Assembly (NCBI RefSeq): GCF_001613935.1
Contig: NZ_LQCI01000018.1
Location: forward strand, 220,602-284,601
Source of the DNA: Amycolatopsis regifaucium
GTDB taxonomy: Bacteria > Actinomycetota > Actinomycetes > Mycobacteriales > Pseudonocardiaceae
Reading direction: 5' to 3'
DNA length: 64,000 nt
Position 1 is the first letter of the stretch; the number at the start of each line of letters is the position of its first letter. Shown here piece by piece: positions 34,701 to 42,467 of this stretch. The notes below the pieces were generated by a model, which did no database searches, was not told the origin of the DNA, and saw only the letters and a list, made by a program, of their open reading frames with translations. The position numbers and the translations under genes are program-made.

Positions 34701-37043
34701 GCCAAGGCTGACCAGTTCGGCGTTCGCCAGCTTCGCCAGCTGCGCGGGCAGCGTGACCGGGATCCAGTCACCGGACGACAGCGCCAGGCGCAGGCTCGGG
34801 ATCGCCAGCGGCTCGGATTCGAGATAGCCGGCCAGCATCTGCAGCTGGGCGGGCACCGAATTCCACACCGTGACGCCGTGGTCCGCGACCAGCCGCGCCC
34901 AATGCGACGGGTCACCGGGTCGTCCCGCCTCCGGCAGGACGAGGCTCGCGCCGACCGACAGCGTGCCGAAGATGTCATACACCGAGAGGTCGAACCCGAG
35001 GTGCGCGAGTCCGAGCACGCGGTCCTCGCCGGTGATCCCGAAGCGGCGGTTGATGTCCTCGATGGTGTTCAGCGCCGCGCGGTGCGTGATCATCACGCCC
35101 TTCGGCTCGCCGGTCGAACCGGAGGTGTAGATCACGTACGCCAGCGTGTCCGGATCACCCGGGGGCGCGACGGGGATCTCGTCGGCGGGCACGAGTGTGT
35201 CGACGTCGATGACCTCGACGCCCTCCGGACGGGCGACCCACGATTGACCGAGCACCACGCGGACACCGGCTGACGCAAGGACCTTTTCCCGGCGCAGCGC
35301 GGGTTGTGTGGTGTCCACCGGCAGGTAGGCACCGCCCGCCAGCAGGATGCCGAGTACGGCGGCGAGCTGCTCCGGTCCCTTGTCCATCACCACGGCGACA
35401 CGGTCCAGTTCCTTGCCGCGCAACGCCGCCGCGACCGCACCCGCCTGGCGGGCGAGTTCTCCGTAGGTCAGGGTCCCGGCCGGGCCGGTGATCGCGGTCG
35501 CCCCGGGCTCGCGGGCGGCCCGGGCGAAGAACTCCGCGTGCAGCAACGCCTCGGGCAGCGGTGCCGCGGTGTCGTTCACCACCGCGCGCTCGGCGACCTG
35601 CCATTGCGGCAGCGGGACCGGACCAGTGCCTTCCCAGCCGTCGCCGGTCGCGGCGAGGTCGCGCAGGAGGGTTTCGAACGCGGCGAACATGTCGGCGACC
35701 AGACCGTCCGGGAAGATCCCCTGCCGGACGTCCCAGCTGATCGCGATCCCGCCGGCGTCGTCGGTCACCTGGCAGTCGAGGAACACCTGCGGCGTCTGGG
35801 TGATGCCGTATCCGGCGGGCCGGTCACTCGAACCGAGCCCGATGCCGCTGGTGAACACGACCGGCATCAGCGCGGCCTCGCGACCGCGGCGGCGGGCGAT
35901 CTCCCGCACCACCTCGACCCCGGAGAACAGCCGGTGGTCCAGATCGGTGAACAGCTGCTCGGCGAGTCCGCGGGCGCGTTCGTGAAAAGCCTGCCCCGCC
36001 ATGTTTTCCACCGCGAGCAGGGTCACCGAGGTGAAGTCGCCGACGAGCATCCCGACCTGCGGATGCGACGGCCGCCGGTTGAGCAGGGTCAGGTTGAGGC
36101 CGAACCGAGGACGGCGTGACCAGCGGCGGAGCACGTCGGTGTAGGCGGCGAGGACGACGTTCGACGGCGTGAGACCGTACTGCTTCGCCCGTTCGCACAA
36201 TGTCGTCCAGGTCAAGGCGTCGAGCCGGGTGTGGTGCCGGTCGAACCGGACCGGACCGGCGCTCTCTCCCGGTTTCCTCGGGAGGTCGGGCGAGGCGGGC
36301 AGATCGTCGACGCGGGCCTGCCAGTAGTCGCGGTCGCGGCGGTACCGGTCGGTGTCACGCAAGGCCCGCTCCGCCAGCAAATGGTCGCGGAAGGTGACTT
36401 CGAGCGGCGGCAGCTCCGCGTGCGGGTCGGCGAGGAGCGTGTCGAGTTCGCCGAGCAGGATCCCGGCGCTCGCCCAGTCCGCGATCAGCGAATCCATGGA
36501 GATGTGCAGCGTGCCGGGGGTGACGTGCAGATCGAAAAGCGGCCAGCGAGTGGTCTCGTAGACGCGGTGGCCCAGTTCCGCGCGGACCGCGAGCGGATCC
36601 TCCGAGTACTCGACGCGGAACCGCGGGACCTCGGGCAGGACGTGCTGGTAGCCGTCGGGTTCGACGACCGCCCGGAGCATGTCGTGCCGGGCGATGAGGA
36701 CGTTCCACGCGTCCTCGACCCGCTGGTGATCCAGTGCGGGGTAAGCGACTTCGAGGTAGCCGTGGCACGCGACCCCGCCGTAACCGAAGGAATCCTGCCT
36801 GCCGAGGAGGTACGCGGTCTGGACGTCGGTGAGCGGGAACGGCTCGTGGCGGGCTTCCGCGTCGTGGGTGATGGCCTTCTCGTCGGTTTGGAGAAGGGCG
36901 AGGATCGTGGCCTTGTTCGCTTTGAGGGCCGCCTTGTGCGCGTCGCTCAGGACACCGCGCGGGGCGCGGAACTTCAGCTGCCCGGCCTCGGCCCACAACC
37001 GGACGCCCAATGCGCGCAGCTCGTCGATGATCTGCTCGGTCAT
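31728..37043 (-). CDS. NRPS2: docking-Cy-A(MT)-PCP-TE
   Basis: A 1771-residue terminal module. Residues 1-52 form a TubC-like docking domain. Cy spans about 65-480 with DSLIADWAS (184-192). A begins near 500 with TSGSTGEPKG and code DLYNLSLIW (cysteine). A methyltransferase is inserted between the A8 and A10 motifs (about 950-1295, ILEAGAGTGATT). A10 is NGKVD near 1337, and the PCP has GADSL (Ser1396). A thioesterase covers about 1450-1771. The TE nucleophile motif is GYCLGG, so a Cys (1543) replaces the usual Ser; Asp1570 and His1745 complete the triad. The module should add the last cysteine, cyclise and methylate it, and release the product. Confidence 0.95.
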   Translation of the reverse strand: MTEQIIDELRALGVRLWAEAGQLKFRAPRGVLSDAHKAALKANKATILALLQTDEKAITHDAEARHEPFPLTDVQTAYLLGRQDSFGYGGVACHGYLEVAYPALDHQRVEDAWNVLIARHDMLRAVVEPDGYQHVLPEVPRFRVEYSEDPLAVRAELGHRVYETTRWPLFDLHVTPGTLHISMDSLIADWASAGILLGELDTLLADPHAELPPLEVTFRDHLLAERALRDTDRYRRDRDYWQARVDDLPASPDLPRKPGESAGPVRFDRHHTRLDALTWTTLCERAKQYGLTPSNVVLAAYTDVLRRWSRRPRFGLNLTLLNRRPSHPQVGMLVGDFTSVTLLAVENMAGQAFHERARGLAEQLFTDLDHRLFSGVEVVREIARRRGREAALMPVVFTSGIGLGSSDRPAGYGITQTPQVFLDCQVTDDAGGIAISWDVRQGIFPDGLVADMFAAFETLLRDLAATGDGWEGTGPVPLPQWQVAERAVVNDTAAPLPEALLHAEFFARAAREPGATAITGPAGTLTYGELARQAGAVAAALRGKELDRVAVVMDKGPEQLAAVLGILLAGGAYLPVDTTQPALRREKVLASAGVRVVLGQSWVARPEGVEVIDVDTLVPADEIPVAPPGDPDTLAYVIYTSGSTGEPKGVMITHRAALNTIEDINRRFGITGEDRVLGLAHLGFDLSVYDIFGTLSVGASLVLPEAGRPGDPSHWARLVADHGVTVWNSVPAQLQMLAGYLESEPLAIPSLRLALSSGDWIPVTLPAQLAKLANAELVSLGGATEAAIWSIFHPIDRVDPRWASIPYGRPLANQGFRILGKSYQDCPVWTAGDLYITGAGLALGYFGDEELTASRFFTHEGIRLYRTGDLGRYLPGGEIEFLGREDDQVKLRGHRIELGEVEAALLSHEDVGAAAVVLTGERHGERALLGFAEPARRSEMDEIPPRLAETVRKFADRQVVGIGEDHITEHVAKLHEAALLSMLGALTERGAFENPQDADGVLETARIHEQHHWLVRRWLTLLADAGKLAFDGRYTRVADAGSELVAEAWRQVEQGLATPEFVRYHELHVEHVHALLDGDQNPFELLFPEGRLDTARAIYRDDTITRYLNHGAAALLNRLAAASDRPLRILEAGAGTGATTSAVLPMLEGFDVDYLFTDLTPFFLTPAREEFPRARFGLFDLDQEFRAQGYAPNSFDVVLCAGVLNSTRDPASAIAAATELLAPGGWLVFTEPTAEHPHILLTQGFMMEPAGGDHRTGATPLLSTEDWLGLVDADVVLPADGHPQAAQGMRLFATRVKTDRRHVTADDLTAFLAERLPAHMVPAHVQVIDELPLTGNGKVDRRTLAGWRPILADDDLAAEDGPPDELEGRLTALWATALGLPRIGRDDNFYDRGADSLVLARVAGRLREEIPEAGPFTYDTLLRQMLNEPTVSALARALRTQPLSTPVEDSDRSGNALLISFGGGEEGPARVLFHAALGTLDYFQSLGKALAAQELGPVIGVAVADQEAYCEIDPKQLIGRVADDYADRLLAAGHTRFQLIGYCLGGLLATEVARRLLERGVPVDDLTLVDSIPMFLETGEELAFEAIFVPNLDLDPVTAVFGSDVDSADVYRAIEKLMTDHDRNVPAGAMGALTGDPGLEAVAAAVRRRHELDQETRLAQYAEAASKQAGIPVDPELVPALFRVCRHSMRAARYDPEPYVGDMTFLRATEQQSFGVTAGVGHLAAPFWEKTCLGEFTVLDVPGNHFSVIEPPNVDVVVAHLGAAITSGVTA

Positions 37044-38515
37044 ACCAGCGAAGCTCCTTGTTCGGTTCGGGACGGGTCGGTCAGCAGGCGGGTGATCACG
37101 CGGTCCGGATCAGCTCCTTCGGGCACCAGTCCGGCGGTCGGGGCGGTGAGCACGGAACGGCCCGCGTGCAACACCAGCAAACGGTCCGAAGTGGACACCG
37201 CGACACCGGCGTCGTGCGTGATCAGGACGACCGCGAGGCCGAGCCGGGCGCGGAGTTCGTTCAGCAAGGTGAGGACTTCCGCTTGGGTCTCGGCGTCGAG
37301 CGCGGAGGTGACCTCGTCGCAGATGAGGACTTCCGGTTCCGCGGCCAACGCTCTGGCCAGCGCGACACGCTGCCGTTGCCCACCGGAGAGTTCACCGGGC
37401 AACCTTTTGTCCATCGTGGAGTCGAGGCCGACCGCTTCGAGCAGTTCGGCGACCTTGGCGTCCTGCTCCTCGCGGGACTTGACTCCGCGCAGCAGCCGCA
37501 TCGGGCGGACGAGGGCGGTGCGGACGTCCTGGCGCGGGTGCAGCGCCTCGGCCGGGTTTTGGGCCACGAGGGCGATCGCGGCCCTTTCCTTGGTCGTGCG
37601 GTCGCGGACGTCGGGCTTGAGGGGGTCTTCGTGGAGAGTGACGGTTCCGGTGCCGGGGCGGTGAAGTCCGGCGAGGCAGCGGGCGAGGGTGCTTTTTCCC
37701 GCTCCGGAGACGCCGAGGACGGCCAGGCACTCGCCTCGGGCGACGGTGAGGTCGACGCCGGTGAGGACGGGGGTTCCGCGGTATCCTGCGGTGAGCTTGT
37801 CGGCCCTGAGTGCTTTCTCGGCGCTGGCCCCCTCCCCGCGTGAGATGAAGGACGCTTTCATTGCGAAATTTGCTATGAAGGGGCCTTTCATTGCACTCTC
37901 CGGACCCGAAACCCGACCCTCGTCGAGCACCAGGACCCGGTCCACCAGTTCCCGCACCGTCGCCAGGTCGTGCGTGATCCACAGCAGCGAGACACCCTCC
38001 GCCCGCAGCCGTCCGATCTCGGCGAGCACCTCCGCCTTGGCCAACAGGTCCAGCGCCGTCGTCGGTTCGTCCAGCACCAGCAGCCGGGGCGAACGCGCCA
38101 GCGCGACGGCCAGCGCGACCCGTTGCTGCTGCCCGCCGGAAAGCTGGTGCGGGTAGCGGCGCGCGAGGCTCGCGGGCAGCGCGACCCGGTCCAGCAGGGT
38201 GTCGGCGAATGCGCGCGGCACCCGGCGCCCGGCGGCGGTCCGCAGGATCGACGCGACCCGCGCGTACGGGTTCAGCAGCGAACCCGGGTCTTGCCCCAGG
38301 TAGCCGACCGGGCCGGTGACCTCGACCGTTCCGGCGGTCCGCCGGACACCGGGCCGCTGGTGCCCGAGCACCGCCAGCGCCAACGACGTCTTGCCCGCGC
38401 CCGATGGTCCGGCCAGCGCGACGGCCTCGCCCTCGGCGATCGTCAGGTCGACACCGGCGAGGATCTCGGTGTCCCCCGCGGACAACCGGAGACCGGAGAT
38501 GTGTACCAGGCTCAT
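37040..38515 (-). CDS. Opp/Nik-type ABC ATPase, two fused NBDs
   Basis: A 491-residue protein combining two ATPases that are usually separate (OppD/OppF or NikD/NikE). NBD1 (1-205) has GPSGAGKTS, LSGGQQQRVALAVAL and LLVLDEPTTALD. NBD2 (235-491) has GVSGAGKST, LSGGQRQRVALARAL and VLICDEVTSALD. Between them, residues 208-224 (AMKGPFIANFAMKASFI) are encoded by a palindromic repeat that also occurs outside genes at 56963. The insertion is in frame and in the linker, so function is probably kept. The ATG at 38515 overlaps the permease stop. It energises the importer encoded upstream. Confidence 0.92.
   Translation of the reverse strand: MSLVHISGLRLSAGDTEILAGVDLTIAEGEAVALAGPSGAGKTSLALAVLGHQRPGVRRTAGTVEVTGPVGYLGQDPGSLLNPYARVASILRTAAGRRVPRAFADTLLDRVALPASLARRYPHQLSGGQQQRVALAVALARSPRLLVLDEPTTALDLLAKAEVLAEIGRLRAEGVSLLWITHDLATVRELVDRVLVLDEGRVSGPESAMKGPFIANFAMKASFISRGEGASAEKALRADKLTAGYRGTPVLTGVDLTVARGECLAVLGVSGAGKSTLARCLAGLHRPGTGTVTLHEDPLKPDVRDRTTKERAAIALVAQNPAEALHPRQDVRTALVRPMRLLRGVKSREEQDAKVAELLEAVGLDSTMDKRLPGELSGGQRQRVALARALAAEPEVLICDEVTSALDAETQAEVLTLLNELRARLGLAVVLITHDAGVAVSTSDRLLVLHAGRSVLTAPTAGLVPEGADPDRVITRLLTDPSRTEQGASLV
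37845..37894. repeat. Palindromic repeat family A, inside a coding sequence
   Basis: These 50 bases match the intergenic element at 56963 at about 42 of 50 positions (ATGAAGG..., CTTTCATTGC, AAATTTGC, ATGAA). The length of the insert keeps the reading frame of the host ABC ATPase gene. Confidence 0.85.
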
Positions 38516-39273
38516 GTCAGTCGCTCCGCGGTCCGGTTGGCGGCCACGGCCAGGATCGCGATCCCGGCGACCGGGACGAGCAGCGCCCACGGTTGCAGCG
38601 CGGCGCCCGGCAGGGCCTCCACGATGAGCAATCCCCAATCCGAATCGGAGGTGCTGAGGCCGAGGAACCCCGCCGCCGCGACGAGGTAGACGGCGGTGAC
38701 GAACCGGACGCCAAGGTCGGCGGCCAGCGGACCCGCCACCAGCGGCAGGATTTCGCGGCCCAGCAACCAGGTCCACCGCTCGCCCCTGGCGATCGCGGCT
38801 TCGACGTGTGCCCGGCCGCGGACCTGTTCGGCGGCCGCCCGCGCGACCCTGGCCGACAGCGGGATGCTCACCAGCGCGACCGCGAGGATCAGCCCGGCGC
38901 GGTTCGGCACGGCGGTCAGTACCAGCAGCGACAGCAGGATCGGCGGGACGGCGGCGAGCGTGTCGAGCGACCGCATGAGCACCGGCTCCACCCAGCGGCG
39001 GCGGGCCGGCGCGGTGGACAGGCCGATCGCGGCACCCAGACCCGCGCCCGCGAGCGCGGACACGAAGCTCGTCAGCAGGAGTGGCCTGCCGCCGTGGAGC
39101 ACGCGGGACAGCACGTCACGGCCGAGGTGGTCGGTGCCGAAGAGCCCACCGGTGCCCGGCGGCGAGTAGGGCGGGGCGACCGGCGCGGTCGCGGAATGCG
39201 GGGTCAGCTCCGGTCCGAAAAGGACGATCCCGAGCAGCAGGATCCCCGCCGCGAGGAGAACACGACGGATCAT
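38512..39273 (-). CDS. ABC permease, OppC/NikC type
   Basis: A 253-residue membrane protein. After one N-terminal helix it has FGTDHLGRDVLSRVLHGGRPLL, the classical DppC/NikC periplasmic motif, then about five more membrane segments and the EAA-like loop AAIARGERWTWLLGREILPL. It pairs with the OppB-type permease encoded just upstream (four-base overlap) and uses the fused ATPase downstream. In this operon it should import a metal-chelator complex, as nickel/staphylopine-type importers do. Confidence 0.9.
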   Translation of the reverse strand: MIRRVLLAAGILLLGIVLFGPELTPHSATAPVAPPYSPPGTGGLFGTDHLGRDVLSRVLHGGRPLLLTSFVSALAGAGLGAAIGLSTAPARRRWVEPVLMRSLDTLAAVPPILLSLLVLTAVPNRAGLILAVALVSIPLSARVARAAAEQVRGRAHVEAAIARGERWTWLLGREILPLVAGPLAADLGVRFVTAVYLVAAAGFLGLSTSDSDWGLLIVEALPGAALQPWALLVPVAGIAILAVAANRTAERLT

Positions 39274-40217
39274 CGCGCTCCTCCTGTCCGCAGGCGGGGC
39301 GTCAGCAGGACGACGGCGAGGTCGGCGAGCAGCAGCGCCAGCAGCATCAGCGCGCCCAGGACGAGGACGACGGCCTGCACCACCGGCAGGTCACCGGTCT
39401 GCACCGAGGACACGAGCAGTTCACCGATTCCCGGGTACCCGAACACCTTCTCCACCAGCACGGCCCCGCCGACGAGCGCGACGCCGGTGACGAGCCAGAC
39501 CTGGACCGCGACCGGCAGTACCGCCGGGACGACGAGCCGCCGGGCCAGCACCGGCCAGCGCACCCCGTTGAGCCGCAGGAATTCCGCCTGCGGACCCGCA
39601 AGCGTTTGCGCCGCGGCACCGCGGATCACGCGGACCGCGTAGGCGGAGCCGACCAGCACCAGGCTCGCCACCGGGAGCACGAGCACTTCGGGGTACGCGA
39701 GCGGGCTCGCGCCGGCGGGCAGCAGGGACACCGCTGGGAACCACCGCAGCGTCACCGCGAACAGCAGCACCAGCCCACCCGCCACGACGAACTCCGGAAC
39801 GGACACCATCAGCAGCGACCCCGTCGAGATCGTCTTGTCCGCGACCCGGCCGCGTCGCCAAGCCGCCCACAACCCGAGTCCCAGCGACAGCGGCGCCAGC
39901 AGCAGGACGGCCAGCCCGGCGAGCAACGCGGAGTTGCCGACGCGGTCCGAAAGCAGCTCTGTCACCGGCCTGCCGGTCGTCGACAGCCCGAGATTTCCGC
40001 TGAACAGGCCGGAAACCCACTCGGCGTACCGGGCCGGCAGCGGGCGGTCGAGGCCGAGCTGGGCGCGTAACGCCGCGGCTCGTTCCGGGGTCGCGGAAAT
40101 CCCGAGCCTGCTCGTGACCGGGTCACCGGGCAGGAGATCCACCCCGGCGAACACCAGGATCGACAACGCCGCCAGCATGCCGAGCCGGGTCAGGAGTTCG
40201 CGCGCGAACCTGCTCAC
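39270..40217 (-). CDS. ABC permease, OppB/NikB type
   Basis: A 315-residue membrane protein of the DppB/NikB type: a first helix, the extracytoplasmic LRAQLGLDRPLPARYAEWVSG followed by FSGNLGLS, then five further helices and the EAA loop RLNGVRWPVLARRLVVPAVL. The GTG at 40217 overlaps the binding-protein stop (GTGA). It forms the membrane channel with the OppC-type protein. Confidence 0.9.
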   Translation of the reverse strand: MSRFARELLTRLGMLAALSILVFAGVDLLPGDPVTSRLGISATPERAAALRAQLGLDRPLPARYAEWVSGLFSGNLGLSTTGRPVTELLSDRVGNSALLAGLAVLLLAPLSLGLGLWAAWRRGRVADKTISTGSLLMVSVPEFVVAGGLVLLFAVTLRWFPAVSLLPAGASPLAYPEVLVLPVASLVLVGSAYAVRVIRGAAAQTLAGPQAEFLRLNGVRWPVLARRLVVPAVLPVAVQVWLVTGVALVGGAVLVEKVFGYPGIGELLVSSVQTGDLPVVQAVVLVLGALMLLALLLADLAVVLLTPRLRTGGAR

Positions 40218-41758
40218 GCCATACCGGCCTTCCCCAGGTACGGGTACTTGGCCTGGTCCCGCACGGTGATCCCGGCGACGGATTCGCGCGCGAGGCTCAG
40301 CACATCCGCCTGTCCCCAGATGACCGTGTTGCCGCGGTCGTACATCACGTCCTGGACCTCGGCCCACGCCTTGGCGCGTGTGCCCTCGTCCGTACTGGCG
40401 ATTCCCGTGCCGAACGCCGCCTTGAACCGCTCGTCGGGGAACGCGAGGCCGGGGAACCCGGCGAGCCTGCCGTACATCACCGCGAGCGGGACGGCGCCAC
40501 TGGAGAACGAGACACCGTGCGCGGCGGCCACCGCCTCGGGCCGGAAGAACTCGGCCGGGCCGACGATCTGCGGCTTCACCACGAGCCCGATCGCCTTCAG
40601 TTGCTCGGCGAGCAGCTGGGTTGAGGCGTTGTAACCGATCTCGTACTCCGCCGTCCGGATGGTCACTTCCGCGCCCTCCGCCCCGGCCTCGCGGACAAGC
40701 GCGCGTGCCTTGTCGAGGTCGCGGGCGAGCGGTTCCTTGGCGGCGAAGTACTTGGCGCCCGCGCAGAGCAGGTCGTTGCCCACCGTCCCGTAGCCGAGCA
40801 GGATGGTGTCGACCAGCGCCTGCCGGTCGATCGCCAGCCGGACCGCCTTACGGACGCGGGGATCGTCGAACGGTTCGAGCGTGGGGTTGAGCACGAACCC
40901 GAACGCGGTGCGGTGGTCGTCCCCGGCCGTGCGGATCTCGAGATCGGCGCTCGCGACTCCGGCTTTGGCCGTGGTGAACGGAATGTCCCCGGCGAAGTCG
41001 GCCTGGCCGGTGACGACGGTGTTCACCTTGGCCTGCGGATCGGTGAGGCTCAGCAGCACCAGTTCGTCCGCCGGTGCGGCACCGCCCCAGTAGCCGTCGA
41101 ACCTGGCGAGACGCGCTTCCCGGCCTGCCTCGAACGCCGTCACGCGATAGGCGCCGGTGCCGACGGCGGTGGCCGCGGTGAACGACGTCGCGCCGTCCTT
41201 GACGATCTTCGCCGGGAAGGCGGCGAGGAACAGCGCCGGGTCACCGAGTGCCTGCTTGGTGGGCACTTCCAGGGTCAGCGGATCCCGTACCCGTACCGCC
41301 GCCGAGTCCACAAAGGACGCCAACTGGCTCGGATAGGCCCGCTCCGGCGCGGACATGTACCGGAAGCTGTAGGCGACGTCCTGCGCGGTGAACGCCGACC
41401 CGTCGTGCCAGCGGACTCCCGCCCGCAGCCGCAGCACGAACGCACGGCCGTCCGCCGTGGGCTCGGCCGCCAACGCGAGCCCCGGCACGACCTCGGCCTT
41501 GTCCAAAGTGAACAGTGAGTCGAAGAGGATGTCGTGGCGGACGAAGTCGATCGGTGATCCGCCGGTATAGGGGTCGAGGCTCTCCCCCGCGCCACCACCG
41601 GTGAACACGGCCTTCAGCACTCCGCCACGCCGGGCGGCCGAGGTACCTGCCCCGGCGATGGGAGCACTCACCGGGCCGGAGGCGCCACAGGCGGCCAGCA
41701 GAAATCCGGCTCCGGCGACTCCGGCCGTCCGGAAAAGGTCGCGGCGGGTGAAGGGCAT
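40214..41758 (-). CDS. Family 5 extracellular solute-binding protein
   Basis: A 514-residue lipoprotein with a twin-arginine signal (TRRDLFRTAG) and lipobox LLAACGAS. Family 5 (OppA/NikA/CntA) motifs follow: LRAGVRWHDGSAFTAQDVAYSF, VGTGAYRVTAFEAG, FDDPRVRKAVRLAIDRQALV. It should capture the substrate outside the cell for the two permeases and fused ATPase downstream. Most NRPS siderophores use FecB-type binding proteins; a family 5 protein in this operon recalls the nickel and staphylopine importers and may reflect a small metal-chelate ligand. The start at 41758 is well placed. Confidence 0.9.
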   Translation of the reverse strand: MPFTRRDLFRTAGVAGAGFLLAACGASGPVSAPIAGAGTSAARRGGVLKAVFTGGGAGESLDPYTGGSPIDFVRHDILFDSLFTLDKAEVVPGLALAAEPTADGRAFVLRLRAGVRWHDGSAFTAQDVAYSFRYMSAPERAYPSQLASFVDSAAVRVRDPLTLEVPTKQALGDPALFLAAFPAKIVKDGATSFTAATAVGTGAYRVTAFEAGREARLARFDGYWGGAAPADELVLLSLTDPQAKVNTVVTGQADFAGDIPFTTAKAGVASADLEIRTAGDDHRTAFGFVLNPTLEPFDDPRVRKAVRLAIDRQALVDTILLGYGTVGNDLLCAGAKYFAAKEPLARDLDKARALVREAGAEGAEVTIRTAEYEIGYNASTQLLAEQLKAIGLVVKPQIVGPAEFFRPEAVAAAHGVSFSSGAVPLAVMYGRLAGFPGLAFPDERFKAAFGTGIASTDEGTRAKAWAEVQDVMYDRGNTVIWGQADVLSLARESVAGITVRDQAKYPYLGKAGMA

Positions 41759-41789
41759 GGTCGTACTCCTGGTGTTCTGGGGGGGTGGA

Positions 41790-42467
41790 TCAGTGGATTT
41801 CGGCGCCGTGCAGCAAAGCGGGATCGAGCGGACCGGACAGCCCTTCGAGTTCGACCGCGCGGACCCGCGTGACGACGCCTTCGGTGACGGCGAACGCCGG
41901 ATCGCCGCCGGTGATCCGGTCGAAAGCCGGGCGGTCGGCCGCGGCGACGTCGATCACGACGGTGCGCAGGCTCTTCGCGCCGTTCGGATGCTCGACCTTC
42001 GGCGGATACTGCGGCGGGTCGTAGGGACTCACCAGGAACGGCAGCCGAGGTGCCCGGGGGTAGGCGAACTGGAACCTGGTCTGTTCGCCGTCCGGCTTCG
42101 TGCGGGTCCAGCGCACCGCCCGGCCCGTCTGGATCCCCTCCGCCCGCAACGTCTTCAGCGGACCGGCGAGATCCGGCTCGTCGATCAGCACGGCGACGTC
42201 GCAGAACCCTTCGTTCGCGAGTGCCCAGCGGGTCATCCGTACCCCCGAGCCGCGGCCGAAGGCGAACTCGATCGGCCACTTCAGCCGGTGCGCGCCCGGC
42301 GGTGTGGTCAGCAGTTCGATGATCGGCCCGTCTTCGAACCAGATGTGCGCGTGCTTGGCCTTTTCCTCCGCGCTGGCGTAGTCGACGACGAACCCCAGGT
42401 CACGGAAATCGCGAACGGCCTGGTGCAGGTCGTCGACCTTCAACAGCACATGACTGCAGCGGGCCAT
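41790..42467 (-). CDS. VOC/glyoxalase-like domain protein in siderophore operon
   Basis: A 225-residue protein of the glyoxalase-like type (SHVLLKVDDLHQAVRDFRDLGF at the start; HAHIWFEDGPIIELL; a second half ending in VTRVRAVELEGL). His and Glu in the first half could bind metal. The ATG at 42467 overlaps the reductase stop (TGATG), and the ribosome site AAAGGAG lies within the end of the reductase gene. Its role is unknown: it might protect the producer by binding the chelator, or act on a precursor. The family assignment is sound; the function is not. Confidence 0.75.
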   Translation of the reverse strand: MARCSHVLLKVDDLHQAVRDFRDLGFVVDYASAEEKAKHAHIWFEDGPIIELLTTPPGAHRLKWPIEFAFGRGSGVRMTRWALANEGFCDVAVLIDEPDLAGPLKTLRAEGIQTGRAVRWTRTKPDGEQTRFQFAYPRAPRLPFLVSPYDPPQYPPKVEHPNGAKSLRTVVIDVAAADRPAFDRITGGDPAFAVTEGVVTRVRAVELEGLSGPLDPALLHGAEIH

